A stretch of 64,000 nucleotides of DNA from Saprospira grandis str. Lewin (GTDB taxonomy: Bacteria; Bacteroidota; Bacteroidia; Chitinophagales; Saprospiraceae): contig NC_016940.1 in the NCBI RefSeq assembly GCF_000250635.1, positions 3,038,501 through 3,102,500 of the forward strand, read 5' to 3'. A model generated the notes under the pieces. That model was given only the letters and a program-made list of their open reading frames with translations, made no database searches and was not told the DNA's origin. Below are positions 33,534-42,246 of the stretch, piece by piece (position 1 is the stretch's first letter; each line of letters opens with the position of its first letter). The position numbers were made by a program, and so were the translations under genes.

Positions 33534-36500
33534 TTAGGCTTCCTGCTTTCTTCTTCTTTTTATCCAAAGAAAACCGCCGCCCAACAAAAGAACTCCCGCA
33601 GCGCCTAGGCCATAAGCCCAAAGCGAAGAAGGGCTGTTCATGGGCTGGCTATCGCCAATCAAAATATAAGGCGACCACAAAAAAGGATGCGAGGTCTCAT
33701 GATTGCCCGCTGCCAAAAACATGGTTTTGGCTTTTTGTAGGGCTTGGTCTTTGGGCATGCCCTGCTTGAGGTTGTAGTAAAAGTTTTCTACCAAAGCCGA
33801 GGTGGCTTGGTCATTTACCGACCAAAGAGTGGTGAAAATACTTTTGGCTCCAGCATAAGAAAAACTCCGAGCCAAAGAAATACTGCCCTCGCCTTCATTG
33901 AGCTCTCCCAAAGCTGTTTCGCAGGCAGAAAGGACCACCAAATCGGCTTTGAGCTGCATATTATAAATATCGCTCACATACAAAAACTCATTTTCTATGC
34001 TATCGGAAATTTCGGTAAAGGCCAAAAGCGAGAAATCTGGATCTTGGTCGTTGGCCATGCCATGGGTGGCAAAGTGAATAATTTTATAGTCTTCACCCAA
34101 GGCCTTAAACTTATCTTCAGTTGCTGCTTGGCCCATAAAAATATCGCCTGCGCCCCAAATTTCACGGACCCGTTCCACCTCTCTTTTATTATAAGTAAGT
34201 GGAGAAAGCGCAAAGCGCCGACCCCGCACAAAAGAAGCTGCTCCCTGCCCAAACTCAGGGGCAAAAGCCAAAAGTTCTTTTTTAGCCTTAGCGCCTTTGC
34301 GTTCTTTCATTTCTTGCCAAAGCGTAGCCGAGTAGTTGTAGCTAATGGCGTGCTTCTGGACCAAATAAGGGTGCGTCTGATAATTTGTGGGTTGATCTAC
34401 TTCAGCGGTAATCATCGGCTCAAAGGGCAAAGTAGCCAAAGCGCCAGCGGGCACAATAATGAGCCGTTCGGGCAGTTCGCCTAGGGGCGCAATAAGGTCC
34501 TGATAAAAAGCCAAACCTTGCTCATAAAAAGCCTTTGCATCTTCTTTGTAGCTCTCCTCTGTTTTTTTGCCTAGGCCCAAATAATGCCCATAAATGCTAT
34601 TGCGGTAGCTTTTGATGCGTTTCTTTAGCCCATTTCGGCTAATTTTATGGCGTTTTAGCTGGATTTGGTCCTTTTGGATACCAAAGCTATAAGTATATTC
34701 TTCGCCAACAAAAAACTCTAGCAGTCCTTGGTTTTGGGCCAAGGCCGCTTGGCAGCTCTTTAGGTCGCGGATAGGCAACTCATACTGCATTTGATAGTAG
34801 GCCGGATAATCTTCTTGCAACTCTTTTTGAAAGTGACTAAAGGCGGTTTCTTGGGCCAATAATTCTTTTTCCAAATTTTGGGCGGCTTGCTCCTTACTGC
34901 GTCCCGCCTCTTTATACTGAAAAATATCCTGCTTGAGAGTAGTGATTTTTTGGCGGAAGCCCTCCTCTTTATCCAGCAGTTGCTGAGGCAAGCCCGCTTC
35001 TTGTCTGGCTTTTGCTGCCTGAAAAGACTGTAAGAGTAAAAAGCTTTTGGCCCGCTCTGAGTAGTAAAAAGCCTTTTCTAGGTATTTAGGGTCTTCTTGG
35101 CCCAAAATATAGCAGGCATTGAGCGCATAGCTGTAATCGGATACTAAGAACGTAGACCAAGCCATTTGCCCTCCAGATTCATCAACCTGTTTGCGGACTT
35201 CATCCACTACAGCATCATAGACCTCCATAAGGGCCAAGCTTTTTAGCAAAAGGGCTTTGTCTTTTTCTTGGGTGTATTGCTCCTGGTAGAAGCGTATTTT
35301 TCGGGCCACAACAGCAGAAAGTAAATCAAGGTTGATGACATGATCGACCCAGTTTTTTGAAATGTTTTCTCCTACTTTGGCCTCTTCTTTTAAGAGTGCA
35401 CGGCCTGCCTTGTCTAGCAGTTCTTGGGTGTTAGTCCATTTTTTTTGAGCAGTAGCCAATTCTGCAAGGAGGATAAATAAATTACATTTATCAAATGCAG
35501 TAAGCTCTGCTTCTTTCATGAGCTCAGCAATATCTTGTTCTAATGCCTTGGCCTGAAAAGCACTATTTTGAGTATGGCCACTAATTAAAACTGCAGAACG
35601 GAAGTAGTTAATCAGCTGACTTTTGTTTAGCTCCTTTTTATCAACCTGACTAAGAATTTGAATACTTTTCTCTAGCTGTTTTTTGTCATTATTATAGATG
35701 TATATATTTTGGTATCGTTCTGCAAGGTTGAGTGTGCTGTACAATATATTGGGGGCATCTTGGTTTGCTGTATAGAATTGCAGTGCTTTTTTCTCTGCAT
35801 AAAGTGCATCTGTAAAGTCATCTATTTTTATTGCAACAGCCTGAATTGTATTGGCCTTTGTTAGGTAGAAATAGGCCTTAAGTTGTTGATTAGCGGCATT
35901 ATTTTCTAATTTGCTTAGTTGGGGCTCCATACTATGGAATAACTGTAGCGCCTGTTTATACTGTAAAAGTTGGCTAAAGGTACTGGCTAGCTCAACTTTG
36001 ATCCGAAAGGTAATTTCTTTGGCTGTATTTTGTCTTTCCGCTAGTATTAAGCCCTGTTTGAGCTTTTCATTGCTTCTTTGATAGCGAGCTGTTCTACTAT
36101 AGACTACGCCTAGGTTGTAATAATCTCGAAAGAGTTCGGGATCATTGGGGTTAGCTTTTTCTCTTAGTGCCAGGGCTGTTTCTAGGGCGGGAGTGGCATC
36201 AATCAGGTTATCTTCATAGTAGTAGGTATAGCCTAGGTACTTATGAAGTAGGGCCATACCTTGACCTTGCATACCCAGCATTTTTTGGCCTTCTTTAATG
36301 GCATTTTCTAGCAATTTTCGGCTATTGGCATAGCCTAAATCATTCATTTGGCCCTTAATCCATTCGGCTTGGGCTTGTAGATATTGATCGGCTTGTCCTT
36401 GGGCCTTAAATTTTTGGGCCGCTTGTTGGTAAAGGGCCTGGGCTGCGGCTGGGCTTTCTGCTGATTGGGCCTGTTCTAAATACTCTTCGGCGGTTTGGGC

Positions 36501-36554
36501 CAGCAGAAGATTGGGCAAGAGAAAGGGGAGGAGGTAAAGGCTTTTTTTTAGCAT
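33534..36554 (-). CDS. TPR-CHAT protein with C-terminal membrane anchor
   Basis: A 1006-residue protein. A signal peptide (MLKKSLYLLPFLLPNLLLAQ) precedes about 650 residues of helical repeats with TPR-like spacing (EEYLEQAQSAESPAAAQALYQQAAQKF, YLGYTYYYEDNLIDATPALETALAL). The C-terminal ~350 residues form a CHAT domain, a caspase-like cysteine protease fold: His831 in HFATHG and Cys878 in VLSACETALGELNEGEG are the expected dyad. The end, LWAYGLGAAGVLLLGGGFLWIKRRRKQEA, is a transmembrane helix with basic residues after it. So the catalytic domain would face the periplasm; CHAT proteins are linked to programmed cell death and defence, but none of that is shown here. The LRR-subtilase gene lies just upstream on the same strand. 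Confidence 0.85.
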   Translation of the reverse strand: MLKKSLYLLPFLLPNLLLAQTAEEYLEQAQSAESPAAAQALYQQAAQKFKAQGQADQYLQAQAEWIKGQMNDLGYANSRKLLENAIKEGQKMLGMQGQGMALLHKYLGYTYYYEDNLIDATPALETALALREKANPNDPELFRDYYNLGVVYSRTARYQRSNEKLKQGLILAERQNTAKEITFRIKVELASTFSQLLQYKQALQLFHSMEPQLSKLENNAANQQLKAYFYLTKANTIQAVAIKIDDFTDALYAEKKALQFYTANQDAPNILYSTLNLAERYQNIYIYNNDKKQLEKSIQILSQVDKKELNKSQLINYFRSAVLISGHTQNSAFQAKALEQDIAELMKEAELTAFDKCNLFILLAELATAQKKWTNTQELLDKAGRALLKEEAKVGENISKNWVDHVINLDLLSAVVARKIRFYQEQYTQEKDKALLLKSLALMEVYDAVVDEVRKQVDESGGQMAWSTFLVSDYSYALNACYILGQEDPKYLEKAFYYSERAKSFLLLQSFQAAKARQEAGLPQQLLDKEEGFRQKITTLKQDIFQYKEAGRSKEQAAQNLEKELLAQETAFSHFQKELQEDYPAYYQMQYELPIRDLKSCQAALAQNQGLLEFFVGEEYTYSFGIQKDQIQLKRHKISRNGLKKRIKSYRNSIYGHYLGLGKKTEESYKEDAKAFYEQGLAFYQDLIAPLGELPERLIIVPAGALATLPFEPMITAEVDQPTNYQTHPYLVQKHAISYNYSATLWQEMKERKGAKAKKELLAFAPEFGQGAASFVRGRRFALSPLTYNKREVERVREIWGAGDIFMGQAATEDKFKALGEDYKIIHFATHGMANDQDPDFSLLAFTEISDSIENEFLYVSDIYNMQLKADLVVLSACETALGELNEGEGSISLARSFSYAGAKSIFTTLWSVNDQATSALVENFYYNLKQGMPKDQALQKAKTMFLAAGNHETSHPFLWSPYILIGDSQPMNSPSSLWAYGLGAAGVLLLGGGFLWIKRRRKQEA

Positions 36555-36609
36555 AGTTAGGGGAGTTTTTGGGGGGGTGGGGCCGAAGCAAGAAGCTTAG
36601 ATTTTGCTC

Positions 36610-36746
36610 TGCCGTTGAGCGGCCTAGCGCTGTGTAGGGGTGGCCCGCAGGGCCAGACCGAGCCGCCAAAGGCGGCGAAGGGCCGAGCAGACCTGCGAGC
36701 CCCGAAACATAGCGCCGACGAGCGCAGCGAGGCGGAGGCCCCAAAA
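36610..36746 (-). repeat. GC-rich modular intergenic repeat, copy 13
   Basis: Reads on - from TTTTTGGGGCCTCCGCC through GGCGCTATGTTTCGGGGCTC and the core (GGCCCTTC form). The core hairpin is GCCGCCTTTGGCGGC, then TCGGTCTGGCCCTGCGGGCC and GCGCTAGGCCGC. It separates the LRR-subtilase and CHAT genes. Confidence 0.85.
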
Positions 36747-36761
36747 AGTAAATAGAAAAAC

Positions 36762-39700
36762 CTACTGCTTGATCCATTTTTGAACCTGTAGGCGATCATT
36801 TTGACGAGATTCGATCAGGTACATGCCAGCGGGCAAGGCCGAGAGGTCTAGGGTTTGGCTAGTTTGAAGCTCTAGTTGCTGCCAAACTTTGCCGTCTAGG
36901 CTCAGAATGCGAAGCCTGAGTGGACCATTTAGGCTTTGCAAGCGAATTTGGCCTTGGCTAGGGTTAGGAGAAAGCCAGAGCAGGCGCTCCTCTTCCTGGG
37001 CAGAATCATAGATGCGCTCTTGGCTCAAAACATAGTTGTCTGAGCAAGTTTGACGATCAATGGTGTTGTACAGAATTTGGCGAGCATCTTGGTAATGCAG
37101 ACGACCTCCAGAGCTAAGTTTTAGGCTATCATCCGATTGTAATTTTGTGGCGGCCAACAAGAGGGCATTGCGTACTGCACAAGCCGAAGCATCGGGAAAC
37201 TCATCAAAAAGTTGGGCGGCTGCACGTGCTACCTGAGGAGCGGCAAAAGAGGTCCCTGACTGGCTTTGCATAGTCGTTTGGCCAGGAACAAAGGCATCTA
37301 GCTGCCCATCGGCAGCCAAATCAATGTGCATAGCGCCATAATTGGAGTAGCTGGCCAAGAAATCGGGGTTGTTGGGGTTTAGAGAAGCCACGGCCAAAAC
37401 ATTGTCGTTAAAGCTCTCCTGAGGGTCCTCCTGCCAAGGCGAATTAGAGGGCCAGTGCTTTTGATTAGCTGTATTATAGCCATCGTTTCCAGCAGAAGTG
37501 ACCAGAAGCAAATGCTCCTTACTGCCTGCATATTTAATCGTGTTTTCTAGCAAAATACAAGGTTCTCCATAATAGCCCCAGCTTGCATTGACCACGCGGA
37601 TGCGGGCGGTATCGCCAGACGGAAGAACATCGGCATAATCGCTGGCTTGGCGAAGGGCACAAGCGGCTTCAAACACAGAGCCTGCTCCTGTTCCATCGGT
37701 ATACTTATAAGGCACAATGGCAATATCATCATTGCTGCTGCTATTGGGGAGGATATTGGGGCTAGAAAAACCACCTAAAACAGAGGCTACAGCGGTTCCA
37801 TGTCCGTGGTCGTCATAAACATTGCCGTTGCGGTCTAGGTAGTTCCAACCCCAGCCATTATCTATTTCACAATCGCCATCATCATCGATGCCATTGTTAT
37901 CATTATCTTCTGTATTGACCCAGATGCGTTCTTGTAGGCTACTATTGTTATAGTCAATACCTGCATCAATCATCCCAATTAGAACAGGATTATTGTTGGG
38001 GTGGCTGGGGGCAAAGTTCGGGGCCGCAGCACTGCCATTACCGCCTGGGCCGAGGAGTTGGTAATTGGGGTCGGCGCTGAGGAGCTCTGCTTGTCCTCTA
38101 GTTGTACTTGCTGTATTTCTTGTTCCGAGTCCTACATTTTCCACCAAGGCCTGATTAGAAGTATCGCTAATTTCCCAAAGCTCAATAGAACCACAAACAC
38201 AAGAATCAATCAGGCTAACGCCTAGCTCTTCTCTAAGGGCCAGTTTTGTTTCTGCCGAAACCGTATCTTGAAATTGTACCAGCATTTGCTGGCAGTTAAT
38301 AGGAGCGCCCAAGCTATCAAAACAGTTGCCCACAATTAGGCGTTTGGGCCGGCTAACAAAGCTCTTGAGCGGAAAAGAATCATGACGCACCTCGGCAAAG
38401 TATTTCCAGACAGAATGCGCTGCCGAATCCAGTGGTCCCACTCTCAAAATATTGGGATGATCAATATCTGGCCCAGCCAAAAAGCCTGTATCTGTGGCCG
38501 TAACGGGGAAAATGGTATTATCAAAACCCTGTGGCGTGCCATCAGAGGCTAAGCCGCCTAGGCTTTCTACAGTGACGCCCTTCATTCTAAACCAACGAAC
38601 CGTATTCACCAAATCGGGATCAAAGCCTACATTGGTGGGCAAAGAGACATATTTGCCAATGCCTCTCCGACGAACACCGCCCACTCCAGCACTATCAATA
38701 CCCACTCCATAGGTAAAAGCAGCTAAGGTATCAAAAGGAAGACCCGCGCCAGCTCCACTATTCCAATAAGGCGGAATATAATGACTCACTGGGCCCGTAG
38801 TTCCCGCAGGAAGGTTGTTGTATACCGTAAACTGTGGGGCATTTACCGCCCGAACTAAGGTAAAGAAGTCATCAAAATGAAAGCGGTTGCCATCTATACC
38901 AATGCGCTTCAAGTTGCTAAAGTTACGAGCATTGCCAGAGGTGGACTGTAGCTTTCTAAAGTTACAATTAGAAATATCTAAGGTCTGTAAAGGGGCGTTT
39001 AAGTCCTGGGCGGTTAGAAAATCTTCTAGGGGAAAAATACCAAAGAGCCCAGGATTGCCAGAAAGGTCCAACACCTCCATAAATTCAGCGGTATTATCCG
39101 GAAAACTACTGAGCTGCCCATAAAAAAAGTTGTTATTTAAGCGCAACTCCTCAATTTCTCGATACTTATCCAAGAAGTTGTTGTCCAAACGACAAAGAAT
39201 AGTATTATGAGACAAATCTAGATACTCCAAGTGATTAACGCCATTCTGCAAAGGATAAACACTATCCAACTCATTATGCGAAAGGTTGATGTATATCGCA
39301 GTCGCTTGGTCAATCAGCTTATCCAAATTGGCCGTGCCATCAAAGTTGTTGTGCGAAAGGTCCAAATGAAGGTCGTAAGGCACAAAGTTGGGCGTTGGGT
39401 CCGGAAAAGGATAAGTGGTTCCCAGCGCCACATTCATCGCAGAACTGGCCTCCAAACGACTCAAAGGACAGTTTTCTAGCAGCTCCTCAATATGAGCGCT
39501 TGTGGTCATCGCATTATTACTAATGTCAAGCAAATCTAAAGCGGTCGCATTGGAGGTGTTGATAATGCCTGTAAAGGCATTGTCCTTGGCCTTCAATACC
39601 TCTAAACTACTCATTGCCGATGCCATATCTAGCTGCCCCTCAAAGCCGTTTCCACTAATATCAAGTATTTTAAGGTTCTGAGAAGCAGCTGGATAAAAGG

Positions 39701-40235
39701 AAAATAAAGCGCTAGGCGTAACAAAGGTATTATGGCAGTAGAGCTCTTCCAATCCCGATTGCCCCGAAAAATTGACACTATAAAAACTGCTATCATAGGA
39801 TAACATATTATTACTAATGTCAACTACTCGGAGCGCTTGCTGCCCTCCCTGAAACATAGCAGTAGGAAAAGAACCCAACAACCCACAACTGTCTAAGTAA
39901 ATTTCTTCCAAAAAGAAAAAATCAGCCAAACTATAGCTCGTTAGGGGCATAGATAAAGGCAATCCACTCAAATCAATCCGAATGACATTCCCCGCAGCAT
40001 CTGTATCTACCCCATACCAATTAGAGGCGGGGTTGCTAGGCGTCCAAACTTCTGTGCTCGCCAAATTAGTCGGAGAGTTCCAACTGTTGGCTATAGGTAC
40101 GTTTTGTGCATCTAAGCCACCAAATTTTTGAGCAAATTCTACTAGCTCTAGAGAGTCTGTAGCGCTAATTTGTGCTTGCCCAAAAAAAGGCAAGAACATA
40201 AAGAGAAGGATAAAAGGGTAAGGGGATTTCAACAT
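36762..40235 (-). CDS. Leucine-rich repeat plus subtilisin-like protease, type IX cargo
   Basis: A 1157-residue secreted protein with a rare arrangement. After a signal peptide (MLKSPYPFILLFMFLPFFGQAQ) come about 14 leucine-rich repeats (residues ~75-480: LEVLKAKDNAFTG, LEYLDLSHNTILC, LQTLDISNCNF), then an inhibitor/propeptide-like domain (about 630-700), then an S8 protease with Asp757 (IGMIDAGIDYN), His812 (DDHGHGTAVAS) and Ser996 (SGTSFAAPQVA). Asp-rich DNDNNGIDDDGDCEIDN sits between Asp and His and may bind calcium. The last ~75 residues (WLSPNPSQGQIRLQSLNG to LPAGMYLIESRQNDRL) are a type IX sorting domain. The LRRs may target the protease to a surface or partner. It is upstream of the CHAT gene on the same strand, split by a repeat. 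Confidence 0.88.
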   Translation of the reverse strand: MLKSPYPFILLFMFLPFFGQAQISATDSLELVEFAQKFGGLDAQNVPIANSWNSPTNLASTEVWTPSNPASNWYGVDTDAAGNVIRIDLSGLPLSMPLTSYSLADFFFLEEIYLDSCGLLGSFPTAMFQGGQQALRVVDISNNMLSYDSSFYSVNFSGQSGLEELYCHNTFVTPSALFSFYPAASQNLKILDISGNGFEGQLDMASAMSSLEVLKAKDNAFTGIINTSNATALDLLDISNNAMTTSAHIEELLENCPLSRLEASSAMNVALGTTYPFPDPTPNFVPYDLHLDLSHNNFDGTANLDKLIDQATAIYINLSHNELDSVYPLQNGVNHLEYLDLSHNTILCRLDNNFLDKYREIEELRLNNNFFYGQLSSFPDNTAEFMEVLDLSGNPGLFGIFPLEDFLTAQDLNAPLQTLDISNCNFRKLQSTSGNARNFSNLKRIGIDGNRFHFDDFFTLVRAVNAPQFTVYNNLPAGTTGPVSHYIPPYWNSGAGAGLPFDTLAAFTYGVGIDSAGVGGVRRRGIGKYVSLPTNVGFDPDLVNTVRWFRMKGVTVESLGGLASDGTPQGFDNTIFPVTATDTGFLAGPDIDHPNILRVGPLDSAAHSVWKYFAEVRHDSFPLKSFVSRPKRLIVGNCFDSLGAPINCQQMLVQFQDTVSAETKLALREELGVSLIDSCVCGSIELWEISDTSNQALVENVGLGTRNTASTTRGQAELLSADPNYQLLGPGGNGSAAAPNFAPSHPNNNPVLIGMIDAGIDYNNSSLQERIWVNTEDNDNNGIDDDGDCEIDNGWGWNYLDRNGNVYDDHGHGTAVASVLGGFSSPNILPNSSSNDDIAIVPYKYTDGTGAGSVFEAACALRQASDYADVLPSGDTARIRVVNASWGYYGEPCILLENTIKYAGSKEHLLLVTSAGNDGYNTANQKHWPSNSPWQEDPQESFNDNVLAVASLNPNNPDFLASYSNYGAMHIDLAADGQLDAFVPGQTTMQSQSGTSFAAPQVARAAAQLFDEFPDASACAVRNALLLAATKLQSDDSLKLSSGGRLHYQDARQILYNTIDRQTCSDNYVLSQERIYDSAQEEERLLWLSPNPSQGQIRLQSLNGPLRLRILSLDGKVWQQLELQTSQTLDLSALPAGMYLIESRQNDRLQVQKWIKQ

Positions 40236-40396
40236 AGTTTCAGTTAGTTTAGGGTTGATTTGCTAAATGCAAAAGTCGCAGTCACAAAAATAGGGCAGGA
40301 TTAGTAGTTTAGCGCAATTTATTTACTTTAACGTAAGTCAATGCCTATTTATAAGCTATTGCTACTATTATTTTATTTTCTATCTGATGAGGTTTT

Positions 40397-40540
40397 GGGG
40401 CTGCCCCGGCCTTTGGCCGGGTCGGGCTGTGCCGCAGCTCGCAGGTCTGCTCGGCCCTGCGCCGCCTGTGGCGGCTGGGTCTGGCCTTCGGCCACTGCTA
40501 TCCATCCCTCAGCCAGCGGCTTCGCCGCCTCTAGATGCAA
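40397..40540 (+). repeat. GC-rich modular intergenic repeat, copy 14 (clear example)
   Basis: GGGGCTGCCCC, hairpin CCGGCCTTTGGCCGG, GTCGGGCTGTGCCGCAGCTC, the core GCAGGTCTGCTCGGCCCTGC, core hairpin GCCGCCTGTGGCGGC, TGGGTCTGGCCTTCGGCCAC, TGCTATCCATCCCTCAGCC, hairpin AGCGGCTTCGCCGCCT and CTAGATGC. This copy shows all modules in order. Confidence 0.9.
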
Positions 40541-40551
40541 AATGGACCAAA

Positions 40552-40585
40552 GAAAAAAGCCCTTGGCAAGTAATTGCCAAGGGCT
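40552..40585 (-). terminator. Intrinsic terminator of tpiA (- strand)
   Basis: Perfect stem GCCCTTGGCAA/TTGCCAAGGGC followed on the - strand by six T, 26 bases past the tpiA stop. Confidence 0.92.
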
Positions 40586-40610
40586 TCAAGCTAAAAAGTA
40601 GTCACACTAA

Positions 40611-41384
40611 TTATAGTTCCTTGCGTCCAGCTTCTACAATGGCCAAAAAGTCTTCGGCATCCAAAGAGGCACCGCCCACCAAAGCCCCATTGATGTTGGG
40701 CTGGGCAAAAAGAGCTGCCGCATTGCTGGGCTTGCAACTTCCACCATACAAAATAGTCGTTTTCTGGGCCAAGTCCTCAGAAAATTGTTTGGCCAAATAA
40801 GCCCGAATAAAAGCGTGCATTTCTTCGGCCTCTGCCGGACTAGCCGTCTGCCCCGTGCCAATGGCCCAAATCGGCTCATAGGCCAAAACAATCCGCTCCA
40901 TCTGCTGGGCATCTAGCTGTCCCAAAACTTCCTGCAATTGCTGCTCTACAAATGCTTGGGCTTGGCCCTCCTTCCGAACCGGCCAAGGCTCTCCAAAACA
41001 ATAAATTGGCTGCAAGCCCTGACGCAAAGCTTGCTTGACCTTCTCCGTTAGCATTTTGCCATCTTCCGCAAAGTCTCTTCTTCGCTCAGAATGGCCCAAA
41101 ATCACATACTTTATACCTAAATCAGCCAACATAGGCGCCGAAATCTCTCCCGTATAGGCGCCCTCTTTCTGAACATGGCAGTTCTGTGCCCCAATATATA
41201 CATCAAAACGATCTTTGGCCAAGGTCTGGGCCGTCTGCAAATGAATGTAGGGCGGACAAATCACCATTTCTTTGCCCTCGGGCAAAGGATCTAGGGTCGA
41301 AATAATCTGATTGAGTAACATGATCCCCGGAACATAAGATTTATTCATCTTCCAGTTGGCTACCACTAATGACTTAGCTTTCAT
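40611..41384 (-). CDS. tpiA: Triosephosphate isomerase
   Basis: Glycolytic and gluconeogenic enzyme interconverting dihydroxyacetone phosphate and glyceraldehyde 3-phosphate in the cytoplasm. The 257 residues hold the substrate-binding WKMNKS (Lys of NWKMN), the catalytic His region ILGHSERR, the catalytic Glu in YEPIWAIGTGQTASP and the flexible loop 6 and 7 regions (ILYGGSCKPSNA and GALVGGASLD). Start MKAKSLVVANWKMN is normal. It lies 15 bases after the YdcF/SanA-like gene on the same strand and is followed by a strong terminator. Confidence 0.97.
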   Translation of the reverse strand: MKAKSLVVANWKMNKSYVPGIMLLNQIISTLDPLPEGKEMVICPPYIHLQTAQTLAKDRFDVYIGAQNCHVQKEGAYTGEISAPMLADLGIKYVILGHSERRRDFAEDGKMLTEKVKQALRQGLQPIYCFGEPWPVRKEGQAQAFVEQQLQEVLGQLDAQQMERIVLAYEPIWAIGTGQTASPAEAEEMHAFIRAYLAKQFSEDLAQKTTILYGGSCKPSNAAALFAQPNINGALVGGASLDAEDFLAIVEAGRKEL

Positions 41385-41399
41385 TTTTTATGGGCGGTT

Positions 41400-42053
41400 T
41401 TAAACTTGAATATCTATTTTTTCTCCCAAATACTTGGGCGCAGTTCCCAAGATATATAAATCTACCCAAGCCCCCAAACGGGCCAAATATTCTCTGTAAA
41501 TCACTTTTTTATTGGACCATTTCGGAAAGTCAGCATCATAGGCAATGGCATCTATGCCACAGGCGCTAGCAATCCATAAAGCCCGAGGGTTATGAAAGCC
41601 CTGGGAAATAATAGTAATCTTTTGCTGCTGAAAAATCTTTTTGGCCCGCACCACCGAGTCTAAGGTCCGCAAACCCGCAAAATCCATCGTAATGGCCGAG
41701 GCGGGCACCCCCAACTTAATGAGTTTGTCGCGCATATCTCTGGGCTCATTATAATTGTGGTTACTGTTGTCGCCACTCACTAAAAAATGCTTGACCTTGC
41801 CCGCATGATAAAGCTCGGCAGCGGCTTTCATGCGCAAACTAAAAAAAGGGTTTTCATAGCGGCCATCGACCGAGCGAGAGGTGCCCAAAACTAGGGCCAC
41901 TTCTCGGGCCTCAATCTGCTCCACATCTTGGTAAGATTGCCCTTTGGCCCAGCTCAACATAGCATAATTGACCGAAAGGAGTAAAATAAGAGCCGTAGCA
42001 GAAAGCGCTAAAGCCAAATAGGCCATTTTTTTCCAATGCTTTAATATTCTCAT
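41400..42053 (-). CDS. YdcF/SanA-like (DUF218) envelope protein
   Basis: A 217-residue inner membrane protein with one N-terminal helix (MAYLALALSATALILLLSVNYAML) and a DUF218 domain: REVALVLGTSRSVDGRYENPFFSLRMKAAAEL, HFLVSGDNSNHNYNEPRDMRDKLIKLGVP, AITMDFAGLRTLDSVVRAKKIF, IISQGFHNPRALWIA. This is the pattern of SanA, which affects envelope permeability to antibiotics in enterobacteria; the biochemical function of the family is unproven. The short gap to tpiA suggests co-transcription, although a functional link is not evident. Confidence 0.88.
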   Translation of the reverse strand: MRILKHWKKMAYLALALSATALILLLSVNYAMLSWAKGQSYQDVEQIEAREVALVLGTSRSVDGRYENPFFSLRMKAAAELYHAGKVKHFLVSGDNSNHNYNEPRDMRDKLIKLGVPASAITMDFAGLRTLDSVVRAKKIFQQQKITIISQGFHNPRALWIASACGIDAIAYDADFPKWSNKKVIYREYLARLGAWVDLYILGTAPKYLGEKIDIQV

Positions 42054-42093
42054 AGTTGGTAAATTGGTGGTTCAAATAGGGGCTTGGGAAATG

Positions 42094-42246
42094 GGGAGGC
42101 GGCAAAGCCGCCTTGGCCGAAGGCCAAAAATGGCCTAGCGCTGTGCAGGGGGGGCCGTAGGCCAGACCCAGCCGCCGCAGGCGGCGCAGGGCCGAGCAGA
42201 CTTGCGAGCCCCGAAACATAGCGCCGCAGCTTTGCTGCGGAGGCCC
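42094..42246 (-). repeat. GC-rich modular intergenic repeat, copy 15
   Basis: Reads on - from GGGGCCTCCGCAGCAAAGCTGC through GGCGCTATGTTTCGGGGCTCGC and the core (AAGTCTGCTCGGCCCTGC). The core hairpin is GCCGCCTGCGGCGGC, then TGGGTCTGGCCTACGGCC, GCGCTAGGCC and GCGGCTTTGCCGC. Its first base touches the stop codon of the subtilase gene. Confidence 0.85.
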
